Assembly (NCBI RefSeq): GCF_001437405.1
Contig: NZ_JQBY01000023.1
Coordinates: 1 to 33,844, forward strand
Source of the DNA: Pediococcus ethanolidurans
GTDB taxonomy: Bacteria > Bacillota > Bacilli > Lactobacillales > Lactobacillaceae
DNA: 33,844 nucleotides
Reading direction: 5' to 3'
A program made the translations under genes and the position numbers. The notes under the pieces were generated by a model that saw nothing but the letters and a program-made list of their open reading frames with translations, was not told where the DNA came from and did no database searches. Shown one piece after another: positions 24,073 through 32,717 of the stretch. Within the stretch, counting starts at the first letter, position 1. The number at the start of each line of letters is the position of its first letter.

Positions 24073-24266
24073 TCTGTTTTTACAAAGTAAATTTTAAATT
24101 CTCCCAAAATTACAGACTCATTATATAATACAGGATAACAGATGAAATTTAAGGCTTAGCGTAAAGTTTAAGTGGGTAAATTATCAGAAACAAAAAGGGA
24201 GCGATCCCTACTCATGCTAGAATGTTAATGACAAATCAACCAGCTAGCAATTAGGAGGAATCACTC

Positions 24267-24646
24267 TTGAACTCTATCTTACAACAAATCATCACAGAAA
24301 TGATGACATCATTTGGAAACTCTGCCTTTGATTTACTGACAGGAAAGTTAGACTTTGCCAATCTAGTCATCGAAACTCAAAAAAGTTTTGGAAAGACTCT
24401 TTGTCAATTACTTGGTGTCATGCTGGAACAACAAGATCAGGTTTTGGCGGATTCTTCCTACCGGAAGCAGTTTTTTAAAATCAAAGATATGCGTGAACGC
24501 CATGTCGATACCAGCATTGGCACTGTATCTTTTCGCCGTCGGTACTATGAAGATGTTCGTACCAATGAACGCATCTTTTTGCTTGATGAGCAGATCGGCC
24601 TTGAAAAAAGTAATCGGCTCAGTCTCGACCTCAAGGCCAAGTTATT
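24267..24646 (+). pseudogene. ISLre2-family transposase, N-terminal fragment
   Basis: Starts TTG with AGGAGG eight bases ahead and gives MNSILQQIITEMMTSFGNSA and MRERHVDTSIGTVSFRRRYY, the typical opening of ISLre2 transposases (compare FGEISYWRRRY in the copy at 29007). About 125 residues are left of about 450. The IS5 element at 24647 interrupts it and the rest does not resume on the other side, so this is a deletion-associated remnant. The preceding 130 bp probably contain its left IS end. Confidence 0.85.
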
Positions 24647-25505
24647 AGAACCTGTCTAGTATCTGCTGAATCTGGTAGAATTGTGGAAAACCGACTGAGG
24701 AGTTTGTCATGCCAGATTATCCAAGCAATATTTCTCGAGCGCAATTTGCGTTAATACAACCTGATTTAGAAAACTTCCGCAAGCATACAAGACCGCGTTG
24801 TTGTGATCTTTATGACGTATTCAATGCCATCCTTTACTCGCTTACTACAGGGTGTCAATGGCGTGAATTACCGCACGATTTCCCGGAATGGCACACTGTC
24901 TACCGCTATTACGATATGTGGCGAGATAAACCAGACCAGACAGCTGATTCGCTATTAGAAAGGCTTTTAAAAAAACTGTTGCTTCCTATCGCTTTGCACA
25001 GGGCCGATCGGCCCGAACGTCGTTTGTGATTGTTGATGCTCAAAGTGTTAAAACCACTGATTTAACGAAAAATAGTGGCTACGATGGCGGCAAAAAGATT
25101 TCAGGGATTAAGCGTCATATGGCGGTTGATATTAATGGTTTACCACAAGCCATTCTCGTGACACGAGCTAATGTATCAGATCGTTCAGGTGCATTGGCTA
25201 TGTTTAGTTTGGCTAGCCAAACTTTAGAGCTCGTTCAGCATGTCATGGTTGATGGTGGCTACACTGGCAATGACTTTGCGGATCAGGTGAAGCTCATTTT
25301 GAATGCTAAGACGACGGTAGCTAAACGCAACGAGTTGCATATGTTCACGGTGCTACCGCAACGATGGATCGTTGAACGTTCATGGAGTTGGCTAGACAAA
25401 TGTCGGCGACTTTGGAAAAACTGTGAACGCGCCCTTAACAGCAGTCTTCAAATGGTTGTATTGGCCTTCCTGAAGATAGTTCTTAAAAGATACTAGACAG
25501 GTTCT
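24647..25505 (+). mobile_element. IS5-family element (IS427-like group)
   Basis: About 859 bp with perfect 18-bp terminal repeats AGAACCTGTCTAGTATCT and its complement. The transposase is spread over two overlapping frames. Left flank is an ISLre2 fragment, right flank an unrelated truncated exported-protein gene, so no target duplication remains: recombination through the IS must have joined two regions. Confidence 0.88.
24709..25496 (+). CDS. IS5-family transposase made by -1 frameshift
   Basis: The first frame (24709-25029) gives [20 protein letters not shown] and [20 protein letters not shown]; the second gives [27 protein letters not shown] and [20 protein letters not shown], the DDE triad of the family. 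At 24969-24975 an A-AAA-AAA heptamer lies in the zero frame. A -1 shift there yields [20 protein letters not shown] running straight into VIVDAQS, which is what intact relatives show. So the gene is probably functional and uses programmed ribosomal frameshifting to make the roughly 262-aa enzyme. Without the shift only a 106-aa N-terminal product arises. Confidence 0.88.
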
Positions 25506-25740
25506 CAGAACTGCTCATTGCTGCACTTGTCTGTTTCTTGTCAGACTCAATTGTGTCTTGGCTAATTGCCGCTTGTCCGCTCGCATCGTTCTGGTGTGAG
25601 GATGGATCGGATTTTGGCGCCGCACGGTCATGTTCGGTGATGTTTGTCTCACCGTTGTCGGCTACAGGGACAACGGCGCTGCCGACCTGGGTCAGCATCA
25701 ACATCGCCAACATGACGATATGGATCAACTTCTTAGGCAT
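25506..25740 (-). pseudogene. Exported protein, N-terminal fragment cut by IS5
   Basis: From ATG 25740 (GGAGG seven bases ahead) comes a signal peptide MPKKLIHIVMLAMLMLTQVG with SAVVPVA as the likely cleavage area, then a Ser/Asp/Gln-rich, probably disordered part (DRAAPKSDPSSHQND). The last five residues are encoded by the IS terminal repeat, so the gene has lost its 3' part. The opening resembles secreted cell-surface proteins (for example WxL-type or LPXTG-type) of the casei group, but nothing past residue 75 is left to confirm this. Base composition is richer in GC than in the segment left of the IS. Confidence 0.75.
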
Positions 25741-25941
25741 CTGTGCGCCTCCTTCCATTGTTTCTGGCGTCTCTCTTCTTCCAACACCAGCTTAACAAGT
25801 TGACCCCGCGCAAAGGAATGATAATGTTCGTTATTTAACAAGATATTTTTAACAGTTCATACTTATTGACATTATAGGTATTAATCTGTACATATAATGT
25901 AAAAAGCTCTATTTATAGGTAAATAAGGTCTTCAAACCCAA

Positions 25942-25991
25942 AAGTAGCCTTGAAACAGCCGGCGTATTGCCAGTAAGCTTCAAGACTACTT
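25942..25991 (-). terminator. Terminator after the 185-aa acidic protein gene
   Basis: On the minus strand AAGTAG, CTTGAA and TTCAAG, CTACTT form a stem with one mismatch around a 24-nt loop, followed by TTTTG. The segment is 25 bp downstream of the stop. Confidence 0.75.
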
Positions 25992-26017
25992 ATAGGTTAT
26001 TTATTCAACTAATTAGT

Positions 26018-26575
26018 TTAAGCTTTGATGATTTTCCCAACTGCAATTGGTAAAGTAACGTGGGCATCGTAGTTCATGACAGTTCCTTGAACAGTAGCCG
26101 GTAGCTTCAAGGTATCCGGCACACCATGAATATAAATGACCCTTTTATCAAGCTGCAAATCGTCACTGCCAAAAGCGGCTTTAAACGCTGTCTGCAATTC
26201 CTTCAGATCAACGAGTTTGTCATAAGCATAGTGACCTTCTGCATCAGCCACTGGGTAACTGTCATTTGGCACATGCATCTTGGCCGGTTCAGCGTCAAAT
26301 GGCACCATCGTTGTACCGGAAACCGGTTCTGTTTCTGGCAGATCAACGAAACCGTCACCATTAGCATCTTGTGCCGCTGTGGCGATTTCTGCTGGCTTAC
26401 CATCCGGGAATCCGTGGAAATGTTCCCAATGCTGCACATTAGCAGGTGTATCAAACATATCGATATGAATCTTCATTTGCGCACCATCAATCGTGAACGT
26501 CGCGGCACCGTGCGGCGCGGTGCCAATCTTCTCAGCGTTCAATGGCACGATTTCTGCTGTATACTTTTCAGCCAT
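26018..26575 (-). CDS. Acidic protein of unknown function with EF-hand-like loop
   Basis: A 185-aa protein with no signal peptide and no membrane helix. It opens MAEKYTAEIVPLNAEKIG and contains FTIDGAQMKIHIDM, a His-rich NVQHWEHFHGFPDG (about 47-60), and a loop AAQDANGDGFVDLPETE (about 68-84) with the D-x-D-x-D-G spacing of a calcium-binding EF-hand or dockerin-like loop. The C-terminus reads RVIYIHGVP then PATVQGTVMNYDAHVTLPIA, mostly beta. The composition (Asp, Pro, His) recalls CHRD or Cu/Zn-SOD-like beta folds, but I cannot assign a family. I start at the ATG at 26575 with AAGGAG nine bases upstream; the codon at 26584 adds three residues. A good promoter lies just before it and a terminator after, so it is monocistronic. 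Confidence 0.8.
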   Translation of the reverse strand: MAEKYTAEIVPLNAEKIGTAPHGAATFTIDGAQMKIHIDMFDTPANVQHWEHFHGFPDGKPAEIATAAQDANGDGFVDLPETEPVSGTTMVPFDAEPAKMHVPNDSYPVADAEGHYAYDKLVDLKELQTAFKAAFGSDDLQLDKRVIYIHGVPDTLKLPATVQGTVMNYDAHVTLPIAVGKIIKA

Positions 26576-26609
26576 GCAAACCACTCCTTTTAGATTTAGA
26601 CTCAGTTTC

Positions 26610-26638
26610 AGTATAGTGCTAACTGGAACGACTCACAA
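26610..26638 (-). promoter_or_regulatory. Promoter of the 185-aa protein gene
   Basis: Minus strand: TTGTGA (plus 26633-26638), 17 bp, TATACT (plus 26610-26615). It ends about 35 bp before the start codon. Confidence 0.6.
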
Positions 26639-26775
26639 TCTATTGCATTTCAAAAGTGAGGTTGCAAGATTATTTGGCCAATTGCAATAACCGTTGGCGC
26701 AAAAAGGTAATAATATCACACCGCACCGGTGTTAGTTAGCAAATCAAAAACTATTATTTAGAATATAATTCGGAC

Positions 26776-28104
26776 TTATTTTCTTGCTTCTATTGCTCGT
26801 TCAATCCGCCCCTCATCATAAAGCCGCAATACAAAATACATCCCCACATAAATAACCAACGGAATCCAAACATAATTCAAATTAATCATGGTGAGAGTTG
26901 CGGCATTCTGGGTTCGATTGGCAACGTAACCCGAAAAGTGAAACAAACCAGCTGTAATCAAGCCGCCAACACCAAGGCCGACGTTAACGCCAAAGTCATC
27001 CGTTGAAGCCAGAATTCCCTCGGCTTGGATCCCCATGCTGGCACCATAACGGATTGTGTCAGCAATCATGATTGAGACGAGGCCGATAATGATCCCATTG
27101 CCAATCGAGTTAATCAAGACACCGCCAAACAAGAACCACAGTATTTTGGTATAAACCCCAACCGTAATCACGGCTTGACCAACCAGCGCTATTAAAATAC
27201 CGCGAAGCATCGTTTGCTTCTTACTGCCAACCTCGGTAATTCGAATGATCAGCAATACCCCGATTAACGCTGCCAGGGTAAAACTGTTAGCTAGTGGCAC
27301 CAGGTTTTCGTTTCCCACCGTATATTTAAAATAGTAAATGGTTGTCTGATTCTTAATTGCCGTCACCAGCCAGTACATGAGAATCACGATTGACATAACG
27401 ATCCATGGCTGATTATGTTTCAACATTTTTAGGACAGTTGTTAACGGTTGGTGGGCAATTTCAGGATTCGCGAACCGTTCGCGAACATGGACAAACGTGT
27501 TGATAATCAAAAGAAATGAAATCAGGCTAAACACGATGATTGTGCCCAAGAACCCTTTTTGCTGATTACCGTGGCCGAAGAACGCAACCAAGGGTAATGT
27601 GAATACCGCCACCACAATTTGAACCGAACTGCCAAAGAATTGACGAATGACACCCAACAACGTCAACTCACGAGTATTCTGCGACATCGTTGGTAAGATT
27701 GACGTGATTGGCAGATTAACAGCCGTATACAGAAATCCAAGGCCTAAATACGTCACATATGCCCAGATTAATTTACCATTATACGAAAAGTTAGGCGTCA
27801 CAAAGGTGAGAACCGCAAAAATAACGTAAGGTAACGAATACCATAGGAAGAACGGTCGGCTCTTGCCAAACCGTGAATGTGTGTGATCAATCATGATCCC
27901 GATGACAAAACTTTCAACAACGTCAGCTACCCGCGCCACGACAAATAAAATGGCCACCGCGCTTGGTGTCAGTCCATAAACATCCGTGTAAAAGAATAGC
28001 AAATAGGTCGTCATCATTTGAAAGACTAAATTATCGGCGGCGTCACTTAAGCCGTAACTAATTCGTTCGGGCCACCGTGTTACCCATTTCGTCGTGCTTT
28101 TCAT
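26776..28104 (-). CDS. GPH-family sugar:cation symporter
   Basis: A 442-aa, 12-TM transporter of the glycoside-pentoside-hexuronide:cation symporter family (LacS/MelB/XynP-like). The opening ERISYGLSDAADNLVFQMMT, then FFYTDVYGLTPSAVAILFVV and ARVADVVESFVIGIMIDHTH with the conserved basic loop SRFGKSRPFF, are family hallmarks. There is no C-terminal EIIA domain. It imports a sugar or glycoside; which one is not evident because no hydrolase or isomerase is next to it. I use the ATG at 28104 (AAAGG ten bases ahead); the TTG at 28137 adds 11 unlikely residues. The GC-richer composition and the neighbour at 26018 suggest both arrived together from a casei-group source. Confidence 0.9.
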   Translation of the reverse strand: MKSTTKWVTRWPERISYGLSDAADNLVFQMMTTYLLFFYTDVYGLTPSAVAILFVVARVADVVESFVIGIMIDHTHSRFGKSRPFFLWYSLPYVIFAVLTFVTPNFSYNGKLIWAYVTYLGLGFLYTAVNLPITSILPTMSQNTRELTLLGVIRQFFGSSVQIVVAVFTLPLVAFFGHGNQQKGFLGTIIVFSLISFLLIINTFVHVRERFANPEIAHQPLTTVLKMLKHNQPWIVMSIVILMYWLVTAIKNQTTIYYFKYTVGNENLVPLANSFTLAALIGVLLIIRITEVGSKKQTMLRGILIALVGQAVITVGVYTKILWFLFGGVLINSIGNGIIIGLVSIMIADTIRYGASMGIQAEGILASTDDFGVNVGLGVGGLITAGLFHFSGYVANRTQNAATLTMINLNYVWIPLVIYVGMYFVLRLYDEGRIERAIEARK

Positions 28105-28187
28105 CCCATCATCGCCTTTATCGAAATTGTTAATCAACTGTATCGTACTCTAAAATTAGTTCTCATGATATAGATTGTACACAATTT

Positions 28188-28213
28188 GGATGTAAGCTGA
28201 TTCCTGAGACAAC
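28188..28213 (+). repeat. Dispersed 26-bp repeat, copy 3
   Basis: Same as 5-30 and 21063-21088. The following TTTT is also shared with copy 1. It lies between the GPH symporter promoter region and the terminator of the second recombinase, at the edge of the GC-rich block. Confidence 0.8.
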
Positions 28214-28223
28214 TTTTAAGTAA

Positions 28224-28280
28224 AGAAAATAGAAACCCTTTCAGTTAACATGTGCTAACCAAAAGGGGGCCCTATTTTCT
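28224..28280 (-). terminator. Terminator overlapping the recombinase stop
   Basis: AGAAAATAG, then CCCTTT and GGTTAG pair with CTAACC/TAACTG, AAAGGG and CTATTTTCT across a 57-bp region. The outer arm is formed by the last sense codons and TAG stop of the gene. Confidence 0.65.
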
Positions 28281-28859
28281 TTTAATACCGTATTTCACAC
28301 GGTATCGAATAAAGGTCGTCCGTTTAATACCTGTATTTCGGGACACATCAATGTCACTCATGCCAGCTCGATAAAGCTTAAAAGCATGTTGCAAACGGGG
28401 ATCATCTTTGGCATATTGGGGTTTGCGCCCATGATATTTACCCTGCTGCTTAGCTAAGGCAATCCCTTGTTGCTGGCGCTCAATGATTCGCTTACGTTCA
28501 CTTTCGGCCTGATACTTATAGAGTTCAATAATCAAGTTGGTCATCAGTTGACGTAAATTTGGGTCAGCAATCCCTGTCATGGACGGTAAATTCAACACAT
28601 CTAGGGTGGCACCCTTATTTTGAATGGAGTTCATGATCTTAGTCAAATCATGGTTGTTTCTGCCTAAGCGATCTAATTCAGTGACCATTACAATATCACC
28701 CTCACGAATATAGGCCAGCATTTTTTGCAGTTCTGGCCGATTAGTGTTAGCTCCACTTAATTTATCCGTAAATAATTTATCAACGCCTTTTAAGGCCGCT
28801 AGCTGTCGATCTAAATGTTGCTCTTTGGAACTCACACGAGCATAACCGATTTTAGCCAT
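28272..28859 (-). CDS. Serine recombinase (resolvase/invertase family)
   Basis: A 195-aa site-specific recombinase: MAKIGYARVSSKEQHLDRQL with the catalytic serine at residue 9, FTDKLSGANTNRPELQKML, VMVTELDRLGRNNHDLTKIM with active-site arginines, and RKRIIERQQQGIALAKQQGK at the E-helix. The C-terminal HTH is AGMSDIDVSRNTGIKRTTFI. It starts at the ATG at 28859 with AAGGAG at a suitable distance; the TTG two codons earlier is too near the ribosome site. About 70 bp upstream lies a perfect palindrome GGGTATACCC (28936-28945) that may belong to a recombination site. Likely a plasmid-multimer resolvase or part of a former transposon. Confidence 0.93.
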   Translation of the reverse strand: MAKIGYARVSSKEQHLDRQLAALKGVDKLFTDKLSGANTNRPELQKMLAYIREGDIVMVTELDRLGRNNHDLTKIMNSIQNKGATLDVLNLPSMTGIADPNLRQLMTNLIIELYKYQAESERKRIIERQQQGIALAKQQGKYHGRKPQYAKDDPRLQHAFKLYRAGMSDIDVSRNTGIKRTTFIRYRVKYGIKRK

Positions 28860-28935
28860 TTCCAATTCTCCTTTTGGACAGTTCTAATGAACACTTGTAA
28901 TTCCTAGTATAGCACAGAAATAAAAAAGACCAATA

Positions 28936-28945
28936 GGGTATACCC
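28936..28945. promoter_or_regulatory. Perfect palindrome upstream of the second recombinase
   Basis: GGGTATACCC, followed by TAATGGGTA, gives two half-sites of the kind serine recombinases bind. It lies 10 bp from the left end of ISLre2. A recombination (res-type) role is a guess. Confidence 0.3.
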
Positions 28946-28954
28946 TAATGGGTA

Positions 28955-30523
28955 AGTGTCAATATTTTTGCGGTAGGCTATTAACCATTAGTCTGACCTT
29001 AATTTCTTAAATATTTATTTGACTTAATTTTCTGCCGAAATCATCCAAATAGCTATGACCTGCTGTTAAGCTTTCGATTGCTCCATGATGAATGCCTAGA
29101 TGAGCTTCATGCGTCTTTCTTAGGCTGGCACGAACTGCACCTTTCAATTCTTCCTGATCACCAATATCGAGCTGTCCACCTGCAAACTCACTGCTAAGCC
29201 AGTATTCCAGCTCATTGTTTTTGATACAAGTTAGTACACGCAGAATTCCTTCGGCACCATCTTCTGACCAGTATTTTCCTTGCCCTTTGACGCGATAAGT
29301 ATATTTACGGTGATTGCTCTCACAGCAGCCAATTGCCTTAATTACTGACAAATGACGCATCTTAAACGGCTTAATATCCACCCAGCGACGATGAAGATAG
29401 CTGCGCAGCCGCTTTAAGTTTTCATGATTTTCTGGCGTATTCAGCTCATCAACCAGATTGCTTTCAATCGTGTCTAAAATCACATCAGTTAAGTGACGGT
29501 CATATTTAAACTCAACTGCACTGATCAATTTGCTTTGCATAGCCGGCATAAAGCCTAAACGGTCCTTGATCTTTTTATTCAAGTGAAAGACATCCAAGAA
29601 GTGTTCGTGCTGCCGGCAATAGCCAACTATTTCATCAAAATCTTTCTTGGCATAACCAGCACCGCCATCGGCATTACTGATGATTAAAGTATCGCTTAAG
29701 TCATAGGTATTGGCTAAATAAGCTTTAATTTCTTGCAAAGCATCCAAGCGGCTTAAAGAAACAAACCCTTTGGCCTGAACTCTTTTCCTGCGCGTTTTGC
29801 TTAAATTAATAATATCCTCGCAGACCTGATAGCGATGAAACTCTAGCCGCTTCTTGGTGCCCTTGATCACAACGCCATCGCCTTCAAGATAAAGCACTGG
29901 CGCCTTTTTCTTTTGGGTAATGCCATCGTATCTTTCCTCAGACTGCTGCTGTGCTTTAATCTGTTTGCCTGCTTGCACAATCAGCTTGCCAACTTGGCTG
30001 TGACTAATCTTAAAACAAGAAAGGGTATTAACTGCTAGAGCGGTATTGCGGTAAGTAGCCACAGCACTAACTTGCAAAACATCTTTTACTGCCAAAACAC
30101 TGTAACGCTTGTATTTGTCATAACCCATTAGCTTATCCAGTGGGTATTGGGCCTTCTTGCCTGGACAGACATATCTTCTGCGCCAATAGCTAATCTCACC
30201 AAAGGCAGTCACAACTGAGCGCTTATTTTTCTTTTCAATCTGATAGCCTTGCTTTTTAGTTTCTTCAACTAAGCCGGCATCAACTTCTTCTAGTGCTAAT
30301 TTCATTAATTCTCTAATCAAATCAAAGAAGTAGCACATTAATGCCTTTTCACGAGCAATAACATTATTTTCAGACTTAATAATTTTCAGACTTAATAATT
30401 TTCACGATATCAGTTATAATAGATTCCATAAAAGACCAGCTTCTAATGTGTTTTTTGTTCTTAACATCAGACTACTGGTCTTTTTTAATTAATTATTCAA
30501 CTTACCGCAAAAAATTATACACT
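28955..30523 (-). mobile_element. ISLre2-family element
   Basis: About 1.57 kb. Ends read inward AGTGTCAATATTTTTGCGGT (left) and AGTGTATAATTTTTTGCGGT (right), imperfect repeats with common TTTTTGCGGTA. No flanking target duplication is seen. The transposase frame has been broken by a small duplication. Confidence 0.8.
29007..30429 (-). pseudogene. ISLre2 transposase, frame broken by a 16-bp tandem duplication
   Basis: The long frame from 30338 gives 443 residues with the family core: FGEISYWRRRYVCPGKKAQY, LYLEGDGVVIKGTKKRLEFH (first Asp), LIISNADGGAGYAKKDFDEI (second Asp), FHLNKKIKDRLGFM, and the C-terminal GAIESLTAGHSYLDDFGRKL. However, the proper start appears to be ATG 30429 (MESIITDIVKIIKSEN), preceded by a normal leader. 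After this a 16-base unit TTTTCAGACTTAATAA (plus strand) is present twice at 30367-30382 and 30383-30398, shifting frame and giving a stop after 17 codons. Deleting one copy restores a 468-codon gene exactly. An internal start (MCYFF) lacking about 25 residues might still give some protein. Confidence 0.88.
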
Positions 30524-30588
30524 TAGATATCTAATATAATAAAGCGTACTTGCATCTTCACAATAAACGTCAATCTAAGTATAAGAAA

Positions 30589-30626
30589 AAGGCAGATAAA
30601 AACATTATCATGTTTCTATTTGCCTT
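30589..30626 (-). terminator. Terminator of the EIIC operon
   Basis: Minus strand AAGGCAAATAGAAACAT, loop GATA, ATGTTTTTATCTGCCTT then TTTC: a 17-bp stem with two mismatches. It closes the two-gene operon 40 bp after the EIIC stop, so no EIIB/EIIA gene follows. Confidence 0.88.
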
Positions 30627-30665
30627 ACACTTTAGGATATTTAACAAAGAGCTATTAATATCTTA

Positions 30666-31985
30666 TTAAGCTGTTGCAACCTTCTTTAATTCATTCTGTT
30701 CAGCTACTCTAAAGAATGGGAGATAAATGACAATACCGATTGCAATTAAAATACATTCGAAAATTATGTTTCTCCAATCCATTGAGCTCATATAAGCTTG
30801 GAAGAAGAACGGGGTAAATGATGGATCAACAATATAACCCATTCCAATCCAATGTAAACTTTCAGCAATATAAGTTAAGACTATATTTACTATTGGCGCA
30901 ATTAAAAATGGGATACCTAAAATTGGGTTAAAGCAAATTGGCACACCAAATATAATTGGTTCATTAATACTACAAATTCCGGGAATAATTGATAATTTAC
31001 TTAAAACCCGATACTTTTCTACTTTACTGCCCATCATCAAAATACATAGAGCTAATGAGTTACCAGAACCACCTAAAACGGCAATTCTAAACATTTGCAA
31101 GTTCATTAAATGAGTAGGTGGTAATCCCTTAGCAACCAAAGCTGCATTAGCACCTGTTGCAGCGATACCAGTTGCAAAAACAATAGGGAAAATAACATTA
31201 CTACCGTTAACACCGATTAGCCAAAGAAGATTACCTAAAGTTACAATCAAAATGTAACCCCATAAACTATTAGCTAAGAATGTAGCTGGTGTCAAACATT
31301 TCATAATAAAAGTAGTAAAGTCAGCATGTGTCATACCCACTAAAATTAAGTTTGCACCATAAAAGATGAAAATATTTACTACTAATGGAATTAATGAATT
31401 AATAAAGTTTGCTACCATCGGGGGAATGGAATCTGGAAGCTTAAGCTTTATATTACTCTTTTCAATTAAACGATTAATTTCTACAGCAAGCAATCCAATA
31501 ATGATAGCAACAAATAATCCGTTTGTTCCTAAGTTATTGATATCAATCTTATTATTTTTATCAACAGTAGTTGCAACCATTAAAAAGGTAACTAATGAGA
31601 TCATCCCATCAGTAGCAGGATGACTTCTACGATAACCTTTACTCAATTCATAAGCAATACCAAATGCACAAATTATCCCAAACATGCCCATTGTCATATT
31701 ATAAGGAACTGTAATTTGAGCATAATGTGCAACTGCCCAATATTTCCATCCTGCAAGCCACTTCATAAAGAAGCTTGCAGTTGCAGGATTATACCTATCC
31801 ATAACAATTGGAGGATTAGCAACAATTAAAAAGAAGGAACCAATTACCAAAAATGGCAATCCGAAAAGCATTCCGTTTGATATAGCTTGCAAATGCTTTT
31901 CATTTCCAAGTTTTTGTCCAATAGGCATTAAAACTTTATCCAATTTAGTAATCATTGAATCTTTTTTAACAGTAGTTTCAGCCAT
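30666..31985 (-). CDS. PTS lactose/cellobiose-type EIIC permease
   Basis: A 439-aa sugar-specific membrane subunit of the phosphotransferase system, lactose/N,N'-diacetylchitobiose (cellobiose) family. It opens with a hydrophilic helix (KLDKVLMPIGQKLGNEKHLQ, then AISNGMLFGLPFLVIGSFFL). There are about 10 membrane segments, and the substrate-site motif SINEPIIFGVPICFNPILGI is at about 340-360. Also visible are HPATDGMISLVTFLM and LLWLIGVNGSNVIFP typical of CelB proteins. It imports and phosphorylates a beta-glucoside or related sugar, but EIIA and EIIB are absent from this operon and must come from elsewhere. It follows the MgsA_C-like gene by 39 bp and is probably controlled by the divergent RpiR-type regulator. 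AGGTGAT is seven bases ahead of its ATG. Confidence 0.93.
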   Translation of the reverse strand: MAETTVKKDSMITKLDKVLMPIGQKLGNEKHLQAISNGMLFGLPFLVIGSFFLIVANPPIVMDRYNPATASFFMKWLAGWKYWAVAHYAQITVPYNMTMGMFGIICAFGIAYELSKGYRRSHPATDGMISLVTFLMVATTVDKNNKIDINNLGTNGLFVAIIIGLLAVEINRLIEKSNIKLKLPDSIPPMVANFINSLIPLVVNIFIFYGANLILVGMTHADFTTFIMKCLTPATFLANSLWGYILIVTLGNLLWLIGVNGSNVIFPIVFATGIAATGANAALVAKGLPPTHLMNLQMFRIAVLGGSGNSLALCILMMGSKVEKYRVLSKLSIIPGICSINEPIIFGVPICFNPILGIPFLIAPIVNIVLTYIAESLHWIGMGYIVDPSFTPFFFQAYMSSMDWRNIIFECILIAIGIVIYLPFFRVAEQNELKKVATA

Positions 31986-32024
31986 CAGAGATCACCTATT
32001 TTCTTTACTAAAAATAATTTTTAA

Positions 32025-32681
32025 CTAAATTTGATATGGATTAAACTTGAATGCGTTAGGAATAACTTTACTCTCATCCCAGTTTTCACGAATCTTGTGA
32101 TATTCATCCCAGTAATGGTTATCAACTTTTAATTGTGATGTAACTTTAGAATCTACTTCAAGGAAGTGCATGCTACCTCTGCCCATCTTCTTACCGCGGG
32201 TAGTATGTTTATCTAAAGCATAGTCAGGAATCTTTGGGACATAGCCTAATGCAAAGTTTTTAATTATAATATTCTTAAGTAAGTCTGATGAACGATCCTT
32301 AGTGGATTCGCACAAATAACGAATTGCATGAACAAACATCATTGCTCTATCAGGCTCATTGTAGCTAAAGTTTTGACGCATTTGATTTAAACTGTTAATC
32401 AAAATTGGAGCCTTAGGATTGCCCATACCTATATCTTCAACTGAAATTGCTTGAAGTCGACGCCACAATTTTTCTTCCATTTGTGGAGAAGAAATATACA
32501 TTTCATAAGCAAATTCACAAGCTGCTCTTTCTTTTCCTTTACGGATTGATTTTTGCAAAGCAGAAATAACTTCGTCAGCAGCTAAACCATTACGAGTTCT
32601 GGTTCTTGCCCATGGATCTGCTAAAAATTCTTTATCTCTATTTTGTGGTACTTCGTTTTGTTTAACATCTTTTTCTGACAT
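32025..32681 (-). CDS. Stand-alone MgsA/RarA C-terminal-domain protein
   Basis: A 218-aa protein. After a charged 30-residue N-terminus, ADEVISALQKSIRKGKERAA, then EKLWRRLQAISVEDIGMGNP and AMMFVHAIRYLCESTKDRSS, reproduce the order of the MgsA_C (RarA/WRIP1 tetramerisation) domain: S-x-R-x-G-x-x-x-A-A, R-R-L-x-x-x-x-x-EDIG-x-x-x-P, and the A-x-x-x-L-x-x-x-x-KS-type helix. The AAA+ ATPase part of RarA is absent and there is no space for it, so this is a separate short family. It is cotranscribed with PTS EIIC, divergent from RpiR. In RarA this region forms the oligomer interface; here I infer a role in protein-protein contact within a sugar system. No catalytic residues are evident. Confidence 0.72.
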   Translation of the reverse strand: MSEKDVKQNEVPQNRDKEFLADPWARTRTRNGLAADEVISALQKSIRKGKERAACEFAYEMYISSPQMEEKLWRRLQAISVEDIGMGNPKAPILINSLNQMRQNFSYNEPDRAMMFVHAIRYLCESTKDRSSDLLKNIIIKNFALGYVPKIPDYALDKHTTRGKKMGRGSMHFLEVDSKVTSQLKVDNHYWDEYHKIRENWDESKVIPNAFKFNPYQI

Positions 32682-32717
32682 AATGAGTCCTTCTTTCGAT
32701 ACACGAGGAGAAAGCTA
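32682..32717. promoter_or_regulatory. 36-bp divergent intergenic region
   Basis: Only 36 bp separate the two start codons; AAGGA serves the left gene and GAGGAGA the right. Complete promoters cannot fit. On the plus strand a TGACATAAT extended -10 (32675-32683) overlaps the left start codon and could drive rpiR. For the left gene TTGTTC-16-TATTTT inside rpiR is possible. Confidence 0.4.

Noticed and set aside
26126-26593. Plus-strand frame of 155 aa opposite the acidic-protein gene
   Set aside because: It is a shadow of the minus-strand gene, which has promoter, ribosome site and terminator.
26718-26732. ACACCG/CGGTGT hairpin as terminator between 26018 and 26776 genes
   Set aside because: Only six pairs with a three-base loop and no T-run in the correct direction; not enough for a call.
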